Under the pieces are notes generated by a model. The model did not search any database, was not told where the DNA came from, and was given only the letters and a program-made list of their open reading frames with translations. Positions 18,548-29,317 of a DNA stretch of 64,000 nucleotides are shown piece by piece (the first letter of the stretch is position 1; every line of letters starts with the position of its first letter). The position numbers and the translations under genes were made by a program. Origin of the DNA: Phaeobacter sp. G2 (GTDB lineage Bacteria > Pseudomonadota > Alphaproteobacteria > Rhodobacterales > Rhodobacteraceae); the NCBI GenBank assembly GCA_025163595.1, contig CP104100.1, positions 2,418,001 to 2,482,000 on the forward strand. Direction: 5' to 3'.

Positions 18548-20590
18548 TTAGCCGCGCCGCCGCCGCCGCCGCCCGCCTGCGGGGCCGTCGCCGCCGCCAG
18601 TGTTGAAGTTGACATCGGGCAGGGTCAAAATCGACTCCAGAATTGGGAAAGGCTCTTTGGAGTTGGGGATTGCCGAGGCATTGACAAAATGTTCCTGGAA
18701 CCGCGGCTCGACAGCGGTTTCGATTTTTTCGATCCGGCGGACGGTTTGTTCGATTTCGCTGCGGGCCTTGGTGTTGAGCAGGGCAATGCGGGCGCCGGTG
18801 CCCGCGGCATTTCCGGCGCTGGTGACCTTGTCGATGGGGCAATCGGGGATCATGCCCAGAACCATGGCGTGTTTGGCGGAAATATGCGCCCCAAAGGCGC
18901 CAGCCAGTACCACCCGGTCAACAGTGTCGACGCCAAATTTGTCCATCAACAGACGCGCCCCAGAGTAGAGCGCCGCCTTGGCCATCTGAATGGCGCGAAT
19001 GTCGGGGTTGGTGATGGTGATCTTGGGTCCGCCTTCGGCGCTGCCATCCCAAACCAGATAGGCATTGGTGCGGCCATCCTGGACACAGCGGGGCGTGCCG
19101 GTCTGTTCTGCCGAGCCGATCAGGCCGGAGGCGTCGAGCACACCGGCCATGCGCATTTCAGCAATGGCCTCGATGATGCCAGAGCCACAGATGCCGGTGA
19201 TGCCAGTGGTGGCAATGGCAGCATCAAAGCCCTCTTCATCGGACCAGATCTCAGACCCGATGACGCGAAAGCGTGGCTCTTTGGTTTCTGGGTTGATTTC
19301 CAGCCGTTCAATGGCCCCAGGGGCGGCCCGCTGGCCGCTGGAGATCTGCGCGCCTTCAAAGGCGGGGCCGGTGGGGGAGGAACAAGCGAGGACCTTAGTC
19401 TTGTCGCCCAGCAGGATTTCGGCATTGGTGCCCACATCAACCACCAGCACCAGATCTTCGGACTTGTCCGGCGCTTCAGACAGGGCAACGGCGGCTGCAT
19501 CTGCACCCACGTGGCCGGCGATGCAGGGCAGCAGGTAGACACGGGCCGCGGGGTGGATGTTGAGATCCAGTTCAGTGGCGCGCAGGGCGAGCGAATCCGA
19601 GGTGGCCAGGGCAAAAGGCGCCTGTCCCAGTTCAAAGGGATCAATGCCCAGGAACAGGTGGTGCATCACCGGATTACAGACAAAAACCGCATCCACGATC
19701 AGATTCTTGTCAATCTCGGCCTCGGCAGCGATCTGGGTGAACAGCGCATTCATGCCCTCACGCACTGCGCGGGTCATCTCCTGATCGCCGCCCTCGTTCA
19801 TCATCGAATAGGAAACCCGGCTCATCAGATCCTCACCAAAGCGGATCTGTGGGTTCATAATACCGGAAGAGGCGATGACTTCGCCGCTGATCAGATCGCA
19901 CAGATGCGCAGCAATGGTGGTGGAGCCCAGATCAACCGCCAGCCCGTAGAGGGAGCCTTCGTAATAGCCTGGCCAGATATGCATGATCTTGGGTGGGTTG
20001 CTCTCGTCGCCCAGATGCACCGCCACGGTCACCTTCCATTTGCCTTTGCGCAGGGCAGGCTGCAGGCTTTGCAGGATGTGCAGGTCGGTTTTGACATTCT
20101 TGAGCTGCCATTGGCTGTCGAGCGCTTCGATCAGCCGCTCCATATCGCCCGAAGGCTTGTGCATGTCGGGTTCTTCCACCTCGACATAAAACAGCCGGGT
20201 CGAGGGGTTCATGGTGATATCGCGGGCTTCGGCGCGTTTGCGCACCACCTGCCGGTGCACCTGGCTTTCGGGCGGGACGTCAATCACCACATCCCCCTGA
20301 ACCTGAGCCTGACAGCCCAATCGGCGGCCATCAATCAAGCCGCGCTTATCCTTGTAGCGCTGTTCAACCTTGTTCCACTCGGTCAGGGCATCATCGGCCA
20401 CCGTCACCCCGTGTTTGGAGAACTCGCCATAGGAAGGGGTGATCTGGCATTTCGAGCAGATGCCACGCCCGCCGCAGACAGAATCGAGATCTACGCCCAA
20501 TTGCCGTGCGGCCGTCAAAACGGGCGTCCCAACCGGGAAATGACCGCGCTTGCCCGATGGCGTAAAGATGACGAGAGGATCGCTGCTCAT
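18548..20590 (-). CDS. ASKHA-domain 2Fe-2S protein, corrinoid-activating (RACo) type
   Basis: Large iron-sulfur ATPase, about 680 residues, of the RACo/DUF4445 family, which reduces inactive cob(II)alamin on corrinoid proteins of methyltransferase systems. The N-terminal ferredoxin-like domain has C-x5-C-x2-C (CGGRGICSKC) and a fourth Cys in RRLGCQAQV. The rest is an actin-like ATPase: LAVDLGSTTIAAHL, VVDVGTNAEILLG and CGSGIIEAIAEM. The C-terminal tail is an unusual Gly then six-Arg stretch. I use the ATG at 20590 (MSSDPL); 20611 is an alternative. No corrinoid protein gene is adjacent; the only methyltransferase of this kind in the window is at 46.6-48.1 kb. Confidence 0.85.
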   Translation of the reverse strand: MSSDPLVIFTPSGKRGHFPVGTPVLTAARQLGVDLDSVCGGRGICSKCQITPSYGEFSKHGVTVADDALTEWNKVEQRYKDKRGLIDGRRLGCQAQVQGDVVIDVPPESQVHRQVVRKRAEARDITMNPSTRLFYVEVEEPDMHKPSGDMERLIEALDSQWQLKNVKTDLHILQSLQPALRKGKWKVTVAVHLGDESNPPKIMHIWPGYYEGSLYGLAVDLGSTTIAAHLCDLISGEVIASSGIMNPQIRFGEDLMSRVSYSMMNEGGDQEMTRAVREGMNALFTQIAAEAEIDKNLIVDAVFVCNPVMHHLFLGIDPFELGQAPFALATSDSLALRATELDLNIHPAARVYLLPCIAGHVGADAAAVALSEAPDKSEDLVLVVDVGTNAEILLGDKTKVLACSSPTGPAFEGAQISSGQRAAPGAIERLEINPETKEPRFRVIGSEIWSDEEGFDAAIATTGITGICGSGIIEAIAEMRMAGVLDASGLIGSAEQTGTPRCVQDGRTNAYLVWDGSAEGGPKITITNPDIRAIQMAKAALYSGARLLMDKFGVDTVDRVVLAGAFGAHISAKHAMVLGMIPDCPIDKVTSAGNAAGTGARIALLNTKARSEIEQTVRRIEKIETAVEPRFQEHFVNASAIPNSKEPFPILESILTLPDVNFNTGGGDGPAGGRRRRRRG

Positions 20591-20774
20591 AAAGGCACCC
20601 CATGGATTCATGTATTTCCACCGGACCATAGGGACTTGGCGGGGTAATCAAAAGTCTCAGACCGCCACAATCTGGTCCAGTGGCGTCATTTTCTGCCGCT
20701 GCGCCGTCCGTGTGGAACCTGCAGACCAGCGAAAGTGCCCTCCAGCGCTGGCAACCTGGCGGCTTGGCTGCGCT

Positions 20775-21977
20775 TTAGCTCCCGGAAACCTGCTCCAGCC
20801 AGTCCAGAATAGCCTGGCGGTTGCCATCCAGGCGCGGCGCCGGGGCGCGGGTCTTGGGGTCCTGCAAGCCTGACATCTTGATAGGGTTACCCGCAGCCAC
20901 ATAGGCCGGGGCGCCGTCTTCGTCCAGGACGTCAACCACCATATTGCGCGCCAGGATTTGCGGATCCTTCAGCACCTGCGCAACATCCTGGATTGGCCCG
21001 GTTGGAATGCCAGCATCGGTGAGGCGCGAAATCCAGTAATCGGCAGGGCGATCAATGGTAACGGCTTCGATCAAGCGTTTCAAAAGGCGGGCATTTTCGC
21101 ATCTGGCTGGATTTGTCGCAAAGCGCGGATCCTGTGCCAATGGCAACTCCAGCGCGGTGCAAAGCGTGGCAAAAAGTGCGTCATTGCCAGCCGCGATGAC
21201 AAACAGCCCATCTTCGGCGTGGAAGGTCTCAAACGGGGTAATCGACGGATGCCGTGCGCCAGAGGGGCGCGGTGCCTCGCCGGTGACCGAGGTAATGGCA
21301 ATGGCATGTTCCAGCAGCGCCAGCTGACTGTCGAGCATGGCAATATCGACCTTCTGCCCCAGCCCGGTTTTTTGCACCTCCAACAGGGCGGCAAGAACGC
21401 CCTGCGCCAGAAACATGCCCGCAGCAATATCGCCAATGGAGGCGCCAACCCGGACGGGGTCGCGGTTGCGTTCTCCGGTGATCGACATCACCCCACCGCG
21501 GGCCTGAACCACCATGTCATAGGCGGGGCGTTGCGAATCCGGGCCGCTATGGCCAAAGCCGGAAACCGCTCCGTAGATCAGCTTGGGAAAGCGTTTGTGA
21601 AGTTCCTCCCAGCCAAAGCCAAGGCGCTCCATCACGCCAGGGCGGTAGTTTTCCAGCACCACATCCGCTTGTGCCAGAAGTCTATTAAAAACAACGCAGT
21701 CTTCAGGGGACTTAAGGTCCAGTGCGATGCTTTCTTTGCCGTGGTTGATGGTGGCAAAATAGGCGCTGTCCTGGCCCTTGAACGGCGGGAACGAGCGGGT
21801 GTCATCGCCGCTGCCGGGGCGTTCCACCTTGATCACCCGAGCGCCCAGATCCGCCAGGGTCATCGAGGCATAGGGGCCGGCAAGCACATGGGTGAGATCG
21901 ACGATAAGAATTCCAGTCAATGGCCCGGTCTCTGGCGAGGGGGCTACTCCGGACACTGGGAAATCTGGCGTTGTCAT
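20775..21977 (-). CDS. CaiB/BaiF-type (class III) CoA-transferase
   Basis: About 400 residues. Family III CoA-transferase, which moves CoA between carboxylic acids through an aspartyl-CoA intermediate. The fold is evident from GILIVDLTHVLAGPYASMTLADLGARVIKVERPGSGDDTR near the N terminus, then KLIYGAVSGFGHSGP and RPAYDMVVQARGGVMSITG, where the catalytic Asp sits in AYDMV. The ATG at 21977 follows AAGGA. The acyl substrate is unknown; oxalate/formate-, carnitine- or succinyl-type reactions are all possible. The RACo-type gene lies 184 bp downstream on the same strand. Confidence 0.9.
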   Translation of the reverse strand: MTTPDFPVSGVAPSPETGPLTGILIVDLTHVLAGPYASMTLADLGARVIKVERPGSGDDTRSFPPFKGQDSAYFATINHGKESIALDLKSPEDCVVFNRLLAQADVVLENYRPGVMERLGFGWEELHKRFPKLIYGAVSGFGHSGPDSQRPAYDMVVQARGGVMSITGERNRDPVRVGASIGDIAAGMFLAQGVLAALLEVQKTGLGQKVDIAMLDSQLALLEHAIAITSVTGEAPRPSGARHPSITPFETFHAEDGLFVIAAGNDALFATLCTALELPLAQDPRFATNPARCENARLLKRLIEAVTIDRPADYWISRLTDAGIPTGPIQDVAQVLKDPQILARNMVVDVLDEDGAPAYVAAGNPIKMSGLQDPKTRAPAPRLDGNRQAILDWLEQVSGS

Positions 21978-22184
21978 TGAAGGGTCCTTTTGGTCTGTTC
22001 GCTTAAGTACAGGGCATAAAGGCTTTGTGTAAAACAACTTTGACGTAGATCAGGTCGGCCTGGTTGAAGTCCGTAGGTTAGGGCAAGAAATGCTGCGCTG
22101 CAGGATTTCTTCGCACGGGCTCTTTTCTATCCCCAACATCTGTGCAATAGGGTCACCGTCAAACGGGGTTTTGCATAGGGGTAG

Positions 22185-23636
<1,452 letters not shown>

Positions 23637-23651
23637 TTAGAGATTGGAAAG

Positions 23652-23690
23652 ATGACGATGACCCTTTGTAGCCTTGGAGCCTGGGCGTGA
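23652..23690 (+). CDS. Possible 12-codon leader ORF
   Basis: A 12-codon frame (MTMTLCSLGAWA) opens 15 bp after guaB behind a GGAAAG site. It ends at a TGA that overlaps the GTG start of the following gene (GTGA). It could couple translation of the two, but with so short a frame chance is a fair alternative. Confidence 0.25.
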   Translation: MTMTLCSLGAWA

Positions 23691-24856
23691 CCCCGGCTGC
23701 CCGCCAGCAGGCGGCCATCGACATTCTTGACCTGATCCTGGATGGGGAAGCGGCTGAAAAGGCGCTGACCTCTTGGGGGCGGCGCAATCGCTATGCCGGC
23801 TCCAAGGATCGCGCTGCAGTGCGTGATCACGTGTTTACCGCCCTGCGCTGTCGCCGGTCTTTTGCGGTGCAGGGCGGGGCGCAGACCGGACGCGGTTTGG
23901 TTCTGGGCTCCCTGCGTGCCGCAGATATTGATCCCGCAACCGTGTTCAGCGGCCAGGGCTACGGGCCTGCGCCCCTGACCGAGGCCGAGAGCACCGCGCC
24001 TGCCGCCTTTGCCTCTGATGCCGAGCGACTGGATATTCCTGACTGGATCTGGCCATCGTTCAGCGACAGTCTGGGCGATGCCGCAGAGGCCGCAGCCCAG
24101 GCGCTGCAATCGCGAGCGCCGGTGCATTTGCGGGTCAACCTGCTGCGCAGCAACCGCGCTGACGCAATTGAGGCCCTGGCAGAAGAGGGCATTATCTGTG
24201 TGCCACATGCCGCCAGCGAAACGGCGTTGGAGGTCACCCAGGGGGGCCGCAAGATCCGCAACAGCGATTGTTTTGCGGACGGGTTGGTCGAGTTGCAGGA
24301 TGCCGCCAGTCAGGCGGTTGTTGACACGCTACCGCTGCAAGACGGCATGCGGGTGCTGGATTTCTGTGCCGGGGGCGGTGGCAAAAGCCTGGCCATGGCG
24401 GGGCGCGCAAAAATTGATCTGTTTGCCCATGATGCCAATCCCAGCCGGATGAACGACCTGCCGCTGCGGGCGCAGCGAGCGGGCGCTGATATCACCTGCC
24501 TGTCCGAGGACGAGCTGGAGAAGGCTGAGCTTTTTGATCTGGTGCTGTGTGATGTGCCCTGTTCCGGGTCTGGATCCTGGCGACGGGCGCCAGAGGGTAA
24601 ATGGCGCCTTACCCGGGAGATGCTCGACGAGATCCGCCTGTCTCAGCGGCAGATCCTGGAAGATGCCAGCAAGCTGGTGCGCCCCGGTGGCCATCTCGCC
24701 TATGCGACCTGCTCCATGCTGGACGAGGAAAACAGCGTACAAATTCAAAGCTTTCTCGATAAACATGAGGGCTGGTCCCGCGGTGACCAGGGTAACTGGC
24801 AGGTTCAGGCCGGAACCGATGGGTTTTTTGTCACTGTGTTGACGCTTATCGGCTAG
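23687..24856 (+). CDS. RsmB/NOP-family RNA (cytosine-5) methyltransferase
   Basis: S-adenosylmethionine-dependent RNA m5C methyltransferase of 389 residues. The C-terminal catalytic domain shows motif I LDFCAGGGGKSLAMA, motif IV DVPCSGSGSWRRAPEGKW with its conserved Cys in DVPCSGSG, and motif VI YATCSMLDEENS with the second catalytic Cys. The N-terminal NusB-like part is partly kept. The exact rRNA or tRNA target is not known. It starts with GTG at 23687 after GGAG, overlapping a tiny leader frame. Confidence 0.9.
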   Translation: MTPAARQQAAIDILDLILDGEAAEKALTSWGRRNRYAGSKDRAAVRDHVFTALRCRRSFAVQGGAQTGRGLVLGSLRAADIDPATVFSGQGYGPAPLTEAESTAPAAFASDAERLDIPDWIWPSFSDSLGDAAEAAAQALQSRAPVHLRVNLLRSNRADAIEALAEEGIICVPHAASETALEVTQGGRKIRNSDCFADGLVELQDAASQAVVDTLPLQDGMRVLDFCAGGGGKSLAMAGRAKIDLFAHDANPSRMNDLPLRAQRAGADITCLSEDELEKAELFDLVLCDVPCSGSGSWRRAPEGKWRLTREMLDEIRLSQRQILEDASKLVRPGGHLAYATCSMLDEENSVQIQSFLDKHEGWSRGDQGNWQVQAGTDGFFVTVLTLIG

Positions 24857-24893
24857 GGTTGTTAGGTAATTCGTCAGAAAAGCTACATCTACC

Positions 24894-24908
24894 TTAACGT
24901 GGCTTTAA
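24894..24908. promoter_or_regulatory. CtrA binding box (TTAA-N7-TTAA)
   Basis: TTAACGTGGCTTTAA is an exact match to the full CtrA box TTAA-N7-TTAA. It lies 48 bp before the cckA start. CtrA is the response regulator at the end of the CckA-ChpT-CtrA phosphorelay, so this suggests feedback on the kinase. Confidence 0.7.
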
Positions 24909-24956
24909 GACTTTAGCCGCGTTATATCGGCTACCAATCCCGAAGATGGAGCCGCA

Positions 24957-27269
24957 ATGTCCGGTCGCCAAAATTCTTCCGTGCCTGCGCTACGGATCTA
25001 TCATCCCGAACACCTTCGCCTTGGGGCGACGTTGCTTTTGTCGATTGGTCTGATGGTGGTGCCCAGCTTTTTTGCATTGCCAGATTGGGTCTTGCGCGGG
25101 CTGTTAACGGTTGGCCTGACACTGCTGGCGGTTGCGTTATTGTTGCTGTTTCAGTCGCGGCTGCGGATCAATGCGCGGGCTATGGCGGTTGAACTGCTTA
25201 CCGGGTTTATCGAGAAAGATGCCACGCCCAGCTTTGTGACCGATGATGACGGCACCATTCACGCTTGTAACCAGGCGGCACAGAATCGGTTTGAAGACAA
25301 TGACCGCGAGACCCTGGCCGGGGCTCTGCGTTCGGTATTGGCCAACCCTTCGGCAGTGTTGTTCCGGTTGCAGAGCCGCGCCAGGTTCGAAGGATCCGCA
25401 CGCGAAGATATCGTGACCCGCAGGGGGCATGTGCGCTTGGCGGTACACCAGATGCATGGCGGTAGCTTCCTGTGGCGTGTTGAAGATATCGCAGAGCGCC
25501 AGTCCGGGCGTGGCTCTGAATCCGTGCCCATCCCGATGATTACCGTTGGGCGCACTGGTGCGGTCTTGTTCATGAACGAGGCGGCGCGCAAATTGGTCGG
25601 CGAGCGGGTGAAATCCACCGATCGTTTGTTTGTGACGCTGCCGGTGAGCAGCGGTGAGGTGAACACCATCACCACCAAAAACGGCCCGCTTGACGTGTTG
25701 GTGACCGAATTGAACCGAACCCAGGGCCGCAGTGAGCTGTTCCTGATGGAGGTCAACACAGCGGAACTGCAGGGTCCGAAAACCAGTTTTGAACATATGC
25801 CTGTTCCCATCATCAAACTGGCGCCCTCGGGGGATATTCTGTCGCTCAACAAGATGGCGATGGGAATGCTGGGGGTGAAAGGCCGGGAAAACCTAAAACT
25901 GGCGCAGCTGATGGAGGGCCTGGGGCGGCCGATGTCGGATTGGCTGCGGGACACGGCGGATGGGCTGGCCTCCAACAAATCCGAATTTCTGCGGTTGTCC
26001 CGGCCCGACAAGGAGGTCTTTGTCCAGGTTACTCTGACCCGTTCGGTGGAAGAGGGCAACACGATCATTATCGCAGTGTTGAACGATGCGACCGAGCTGA
26101 AGACGCTGGAGGCGCAGTTTGTTCAGAGCCAGAAGATGCAGGCCATTGGTCAGCTGGCCGGGGGCGTGGCCCATGATTTCAACAATCTTTTGACAGCGAT
26201 TTCAGGCCATTGTGATCTGCTGTTGTTGCGTCATGATCAGGGTGATCAGGACTTTGGCGATCTGATTCAGATCCATGAAAATGCCAATCGCGCCGCCTCG
26301 CTGGTGAGCCAGCTTCTGGCCTTTTCGCGCAAGCAGACCCTGTTGCCCGAGGTGTTGGATGTCCGCGATACTCTGTCCGATCTGACCCATCTGCTCAACC
26401 GTCTGGTGGGGGAGAAAGTTACCCTGACCCTGAGCCACGATCCGGTCATGCGCCCGATCCGGGCTGACAAACGCCAGTTGGAGCAGGTTTTGATGAACCT
26501 GGTGGTGAATGCCCGCGACGCGATGCCCAACGGCGGTGAGATCCGGGTGCGGACCGAAGCCGTTACCTTGGACACCCCGCTGAAACGAGACCGCGCCGCG
26601 GTGCCCGAGGGCAACTGGATCACGGTAAAGGTCAGTGACGAAGGTGTGGGGATTTCGCCAGACCAATTGCAAAAGGTTTTTGAGCCTTTTTATACCACCA
26701 AACGCACCGGCGAAGGCACTGGCCTGGGCCTGTCCACGGCCTATGGGATCGTCAAGCAGACAGGCGGCTTTATCTTCGTCGACTCGGTGCCCGACAAAGG
26801 CACACAATTCACCCTTTTCTTCCCAGTCTACCAAGAGGGCCAGGACGATCAGGTCGAGGTTGCCGAAGTCCCCGCGCCCAAGGACGCCCCTGCGCCGCAA
26901 CACGGCGAGGGCGTGGTGCTATTGGTCGAGGATGAGGCGCCAGTGCGGGCCTTTGCCTCGCGCGCGCTGCGCATGCGCGGGTACACAGTTCTTGAGGCGG
27001 AGTCCGCAGAGGATGCGCTGCGCACACTGGAGGACCCCGGTCTGACGGTGGATGTGTTTGTGACCGATGTGGTTATGCCAGGCATGGATGGCCCCACCTG
27101 GGTGCGCGAGGCCCTGAAAACGCGCCCCGACACCCGCGTTGTCTTTGTGTCTGGTTATGCCGAAGGGGCCTTTGGCGAATCTGAACCGGATGTGCCGAAT
27201 TCTGTATTCCTGCCCAAACCCTTCTCGCTCAATCAGTTGACGGAAACCGTGCACGCTCAGCTTCATTAA
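24957..27269 (+). CDS. cckA: Hybrid histidine kinase CckA
   Basis: Membrane-bound hybrid sensor kinase that phosphorylates ChpT and, through it, CtrA. 770 residues: two transmembrane helices at about 22-41 and 45-66, PAS-like regions between about 80 and 385, a HisKA domain with phospho-acceptor His406 in GGVAHDFNNLL, an HATPase domain with NLVVNARDAM and GTGLGLSTAYGIV, and a C-terminal receiver domain with Asp704 (FVTDVVMPGMDG). This domain order is diagnostic of CckA. In Roseobacters the CtrA relay controls motility, gene-transfer agents and quorum-linked traits rather than being essential for division. A CtrA box lies directly upstream; recA follows beyond a convergent gene. Confidence 0.95.
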   Translation: MSGRQNSSVPALRIYHPEHLRLGATLLLSIGLMVVPSFFALPDWVLRGLLTVGLTLLAVALLLLFQSRLRINARAMAVELLTGFIEKDATPSFVTDDDGTIHACNQAAQNRFEDNDRETLAGALRSVLANPSAVLFRLQSRARFEGSAREDIVTRRGHVRLAVHQMHGGSFLWRVEDIAERQSGRGSESVPIPMITVGRTGAVLFMNEAARKLVGERVKSTDRLFVTLPVSSGEVNTITTKNGPLDVLVTELNRTQGRSELFLMEVNTAELQGPKTSFEHMPVPIIKLAPSGDILSLNKMAMGMLGVKGRENLKLAQLMEGLGRPMSDWLRDTADGLASNKSEFLRLSRPDKEVFVQVTLTRSVEEGNTIIIAVLNDATELKTLEAQFVQSQKMQAIGQLAGGVAHDFNNLLTAISGHCDLLLLRHDQGDQDFGDLIQIHENANRAASLVSQLLAFSRKQTLLPEVLDVRDTLSDLTHLLNRLVGEKVTLTLSHDPVMRPIRADKRQLEQVLMNLVVNARDAMPNGGEIRVRTEAVTLDTPLKRDRAAVPEGNWITVKVSDEGVGISPDQLQKVFEPFYTTKRTGEGTGLGLSTAYGIVKQTGGFIFVDSVPDKGTQFTLFFPVYQEGQDDQVEVAEVPAPKDAPAPQHGEGVVLLVEDEAPVRAFASRALRMRGYTVLEAESAEDALRTLEDPGLTVDVFVTDVVMPGMDGPTWVREALKTRPDTRVVFVSGYAEGAFGESEPDVPNSVFLPKPFSLNQLTETVHAQLH

Positions 27270-27306
27270 GCTCTAAGTCTGCGGTTTCCCACGGGTGCTG
27301 CGCCTC

Positions 27307-27900
27307 TCACTGAATACTGTCGTACAGCTCGAATTCCTCGGGCTTTTTGCGCCGGTATAGCGCCTCGATCTCGGGGCTGAGTGTCAGATCCATGACGGGG
27401 CTGACATTGCGTTTTTGCAAAGTGATCTTCACATCCAGCCGCTGTTCCAGGAAGGATTGAATGGCTGACTGGTCCTCATAGCGAAACAGATGGGTGACGT
27501 GACAGCCGTTTTTTTGCGTTTCCAGGAACTTTGCCTGACTGCCAACATTGGCATAGCCCGGTTGCTGGCCCTTGCAATAGCCGCGCACAAATTGATCAAA
27601 ACTAATGCCATGGGTTGCATTGGGCTTGCCCTCCATAAAGGGGCGTTGGCGAAACCGATACCAGCTCCCAAGCCAGCTCACTGGCTCGCGCATGACGGCT
27701 GCCACCTCCAGCTCCACATCGCAAACCCGTTCAAACATGGGGCGAATCCAGCGGTTGTAGCGATACAGCGGCGCATGTTTTAGTTCAGGCGGGTTGGTAA
27801 TTGCCAGGTCTGCGCGCGTCTGCAGCGCCTCTTGATAGGCCGATGTTCCCGTTTTTGGAACCGAGAGGAGTACCAGTTTTTCGTCATAAAATACCAACAT
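27307..27900 (-). CDS. Sulfotransferase-family protein
   Basis: About 197 residues. The N-terminal motif LLSVPKTGTSAYQEAL matches the 5'-phosphosulfate-binding loop of PAPS-dependent sulfotransferases, and VAAVMREPVSWLGSWYRFRQR matches the 3'-phosphate-binding segment. It may sulfate a surface glycan or small molecule; the acceptor is unknown. I choose the ATG at 27900, after AAGGG, where the conserved fold begins; an ATG at 27948 would add 16 residues. A much longer open frame upstream runs antisense into recA and is not real. Convergent with cckA (38 bp) and divergent from recA. Confidence 0.8.
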   Translation of the reverse strand: MLVFYDEKLVLLSVPKTGTSAYQEALQTRADLAITNPPELKHAPLYRYNRWIRPMFERVCDVELEVAAVMREPVSWLGSWYRFRQRPFMEGKPNATHGISFDQFVRGYCKGQQPGYANVGSQAKFLETQKNGCHVTHLFRYEDQSAIQSFLEQRLDVKITLQKRNVSPVMDLTLSPEIEALYRRKKPEEFELYDSIQ

Positions 27901-27999
27901 AAACCGCGTCAAACCCTTCGAAACAAGATGGAAAGTGGTCGTTCCCATATGTCTAACACCTGGCGCGTGGCCTGAATAGGTGAAGTTTGTATTTGCTTT

Positions 28000-28014
28000 G
28001 TTCTCTTTTTGGTC
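28000..28014. promoter_or_regulatory. SOS-box-like site upstream of recA
   Basis: GTTCTCTTTTTGGTC matches the Rhodobacter-type LexA operator GTTC-N7-GTTC with one mismatch in the second half-site. It lies 7 bp upstream of the exact site at 28022. Confidence 0.5.
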
Positions 28015-28021
28015 CCATAAG

Positions 28022-28036
28022 GAACAAGAGGCGAAC
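28022..28036. promoter_or_regulatory. LexA operator (SOS box) of recA
   Basis: GAACAAGAGGCGAAC is an exact GAAC-N7-GAAC, the reverse complement of the GTTC-N7-GTTC box bound by LexA in Rhodobacter and relatives. It lies 56 bp before the recA start and so predicts damage-inducible recA expression. Confidence 0.75.
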
Positions 28037-28092
28037 ACAGCAGGGATTGCCGCAAGCGCAGCTCTATGACACATAGAAGGGAACAAGGGACT

Positions 28093-29157
28093 ATGGCGGA
28101 TCTGTTGACCATGAAAAACAAAGTAAGCGGTGACAAGCAAAAGGCGCTCGATAGCGCGCTTGCGCAGATCGAACGGCAGTTCGGCAAGGGCTCCATCATG
28201 AAGATGAGCGACGGTGCCATTCAGGAAATCGAGGCGAGCTCTACCGGCTCTCTTGGCTTGGATATTGCTCTGGGCATAGGTGGCCTGCCGATGGGGCGGA
28301 TTATCGAAATCTACGGGCCGGAAAGTTCGGGTAAGACCACGCTGACCCTGCATTGTGCGGCAGAGCAGCAGAGAAAAGGCGGCGTTGTCGCTTTTGTTGA
28401 TGCGGAACATGCGCTGGATCCGCAATATGCGGCCAAGCTTGGTGTTGATCTTGATGAGCTGCTGATCTCGCAGCCGGACACCGGCGAACAGGCCCTGGAA
28501 ATCACCGATACCCTGGTGCGTTCTGGCGCGGTCAATATGGTCATTGTCGACTCGGTGGCGGCGCTGACGCCAAAATCAGAACTCGAAGGCGATATGGGCG
28601 ATTCCAGTGTGGGTGTTCAGGCTCGGCTGATGAGTCAGGCCATGCGCAAGCTCACCGGCTCGATCAGCCGCTCCAAATGTATGGTTATCTTCATCAACCA
28701 GATCCGGATGAAAATCGGCGTTATGTTTGGCTCGCCCGAGACAACAACTGGCGGCAACGCCCTGAAATTCTATTCCTCTGTGCGTCTGGACATCCGCCGT
28801 ATCGGCGCGGTCAAGGACCGGGACGAAATTGTCGGCAATGCCACCCGCGTCAAAGTGGTGAAGAACAAGGTGGCACCGCCCTTCAAACAGGTTGAATTCG
28901 ACATCATGTATGGCGAAGGCATCTCCAAAATGGGCGAGCTGCTGGATCTGGGGGTCGCTGCAGGCGTGGTGAACAAATCCGGGTCCTGGTTCTCCTACGG
29001 GGATGAACGGATCGGGCAGGGGCGCGAAAACGCCAAACAGTTCCTGCGCGATCATCAGGCCATTGCCTATGACATTGAGGACAAGATCCGCGCCGCCCAT
29101 GGGTTGGAGTTTGACCGCCCCGATGGCGGTGATGAGGATGATATTCTCGAAGGGTAA
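28093..29157 (+). CDS. recA: Recombinase RecA
   Basis: ATP-dependent strand-exchange protein and LexA co-protease, 354 residues. Walker A is GPESSGKT at residues 75-82. MAW-type segments, the DNA-binding loop L2 region ([28 protein letters not shown]) and an acidic C-terminal tail ([11 protein letters not shown]) are all present. I start at ATG 28093, after AAGGGA; the frame upstream lies in the regulatory region. Two SOS-box-like sites precede it and a terminator follows 32 bp after the stop. The order cckA-recA-alaS is conserved in Rhodobacteraceae. Confidence 0.98.
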   Translation: MADLLTMKNKVSGDKQKALDSALAQIERQFGKGSIMKMSDGAIQEIEASSTGSLGLDIALGIGGLPMGRIIEIYGPESSGKTTLTLHCAAEQQRKGGVVAFVDAEHALDPQYAAKLGVDLDELLISQPDTGEQALEITDTLVRSGAVNMVIVDSVAALTPKSELEGDMGDSSVGVQARLMSQAMRKLTGSISRSKCMVIFINQIRMKIGVMFGSPETTTGGNALKFYSSVRLDIRRIGAVKDRDEIVGNATRVKVVKNKVAPPFKQVEFDIMYGEGISKMGELLDLGVAAGVVNKSGSWFSYGDERIGQGRENAKQFLRDHQAIAYDIEDKIRAAHGLEFDRPDGGDEDDILEG

Positions 29158-29189
29158 GGCCCCTGAGAATTTGATCAAAATGATCTTTC

Positions 29190-29222
29190 AAAAGGACGTG
29201 GCTACGGCTGCGTCCTTTTTTA
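29190..29222 (+). terminator. Terminator of recA
   Basis: AAAAGGACG (29190-29198) pairs with CGTCCTTTT (29211-29219) around a 12-base loop, with a T run. It separates recA from alaS. Confidence 0.85.
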
Positions 29223-29317
29223 CGTTCTTTGGTGGGGTGCGGGCTGTGGACAGGGACAGTTTGGGGGGATAAACCTCTCTCCAACCTTGAACATTGCCCG
29301 CAAAGGGATCCCTATCC

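Noticed and set aside
18530..20647. A 705-codon open frame on the plus strand opposite the RACo-type gene
   Set aside because: It is an antisense shadow of a GC-rich gene: no family motif, while the minus-strand frame shows a full ferredoxin plus ASKHA protein.
27901..28425. Long N-terminal extension of the sulfotransferase
   Set aside because: It would run antisense through the recA promoter and gene start; the conserved fold starts at the ATG at 27900.
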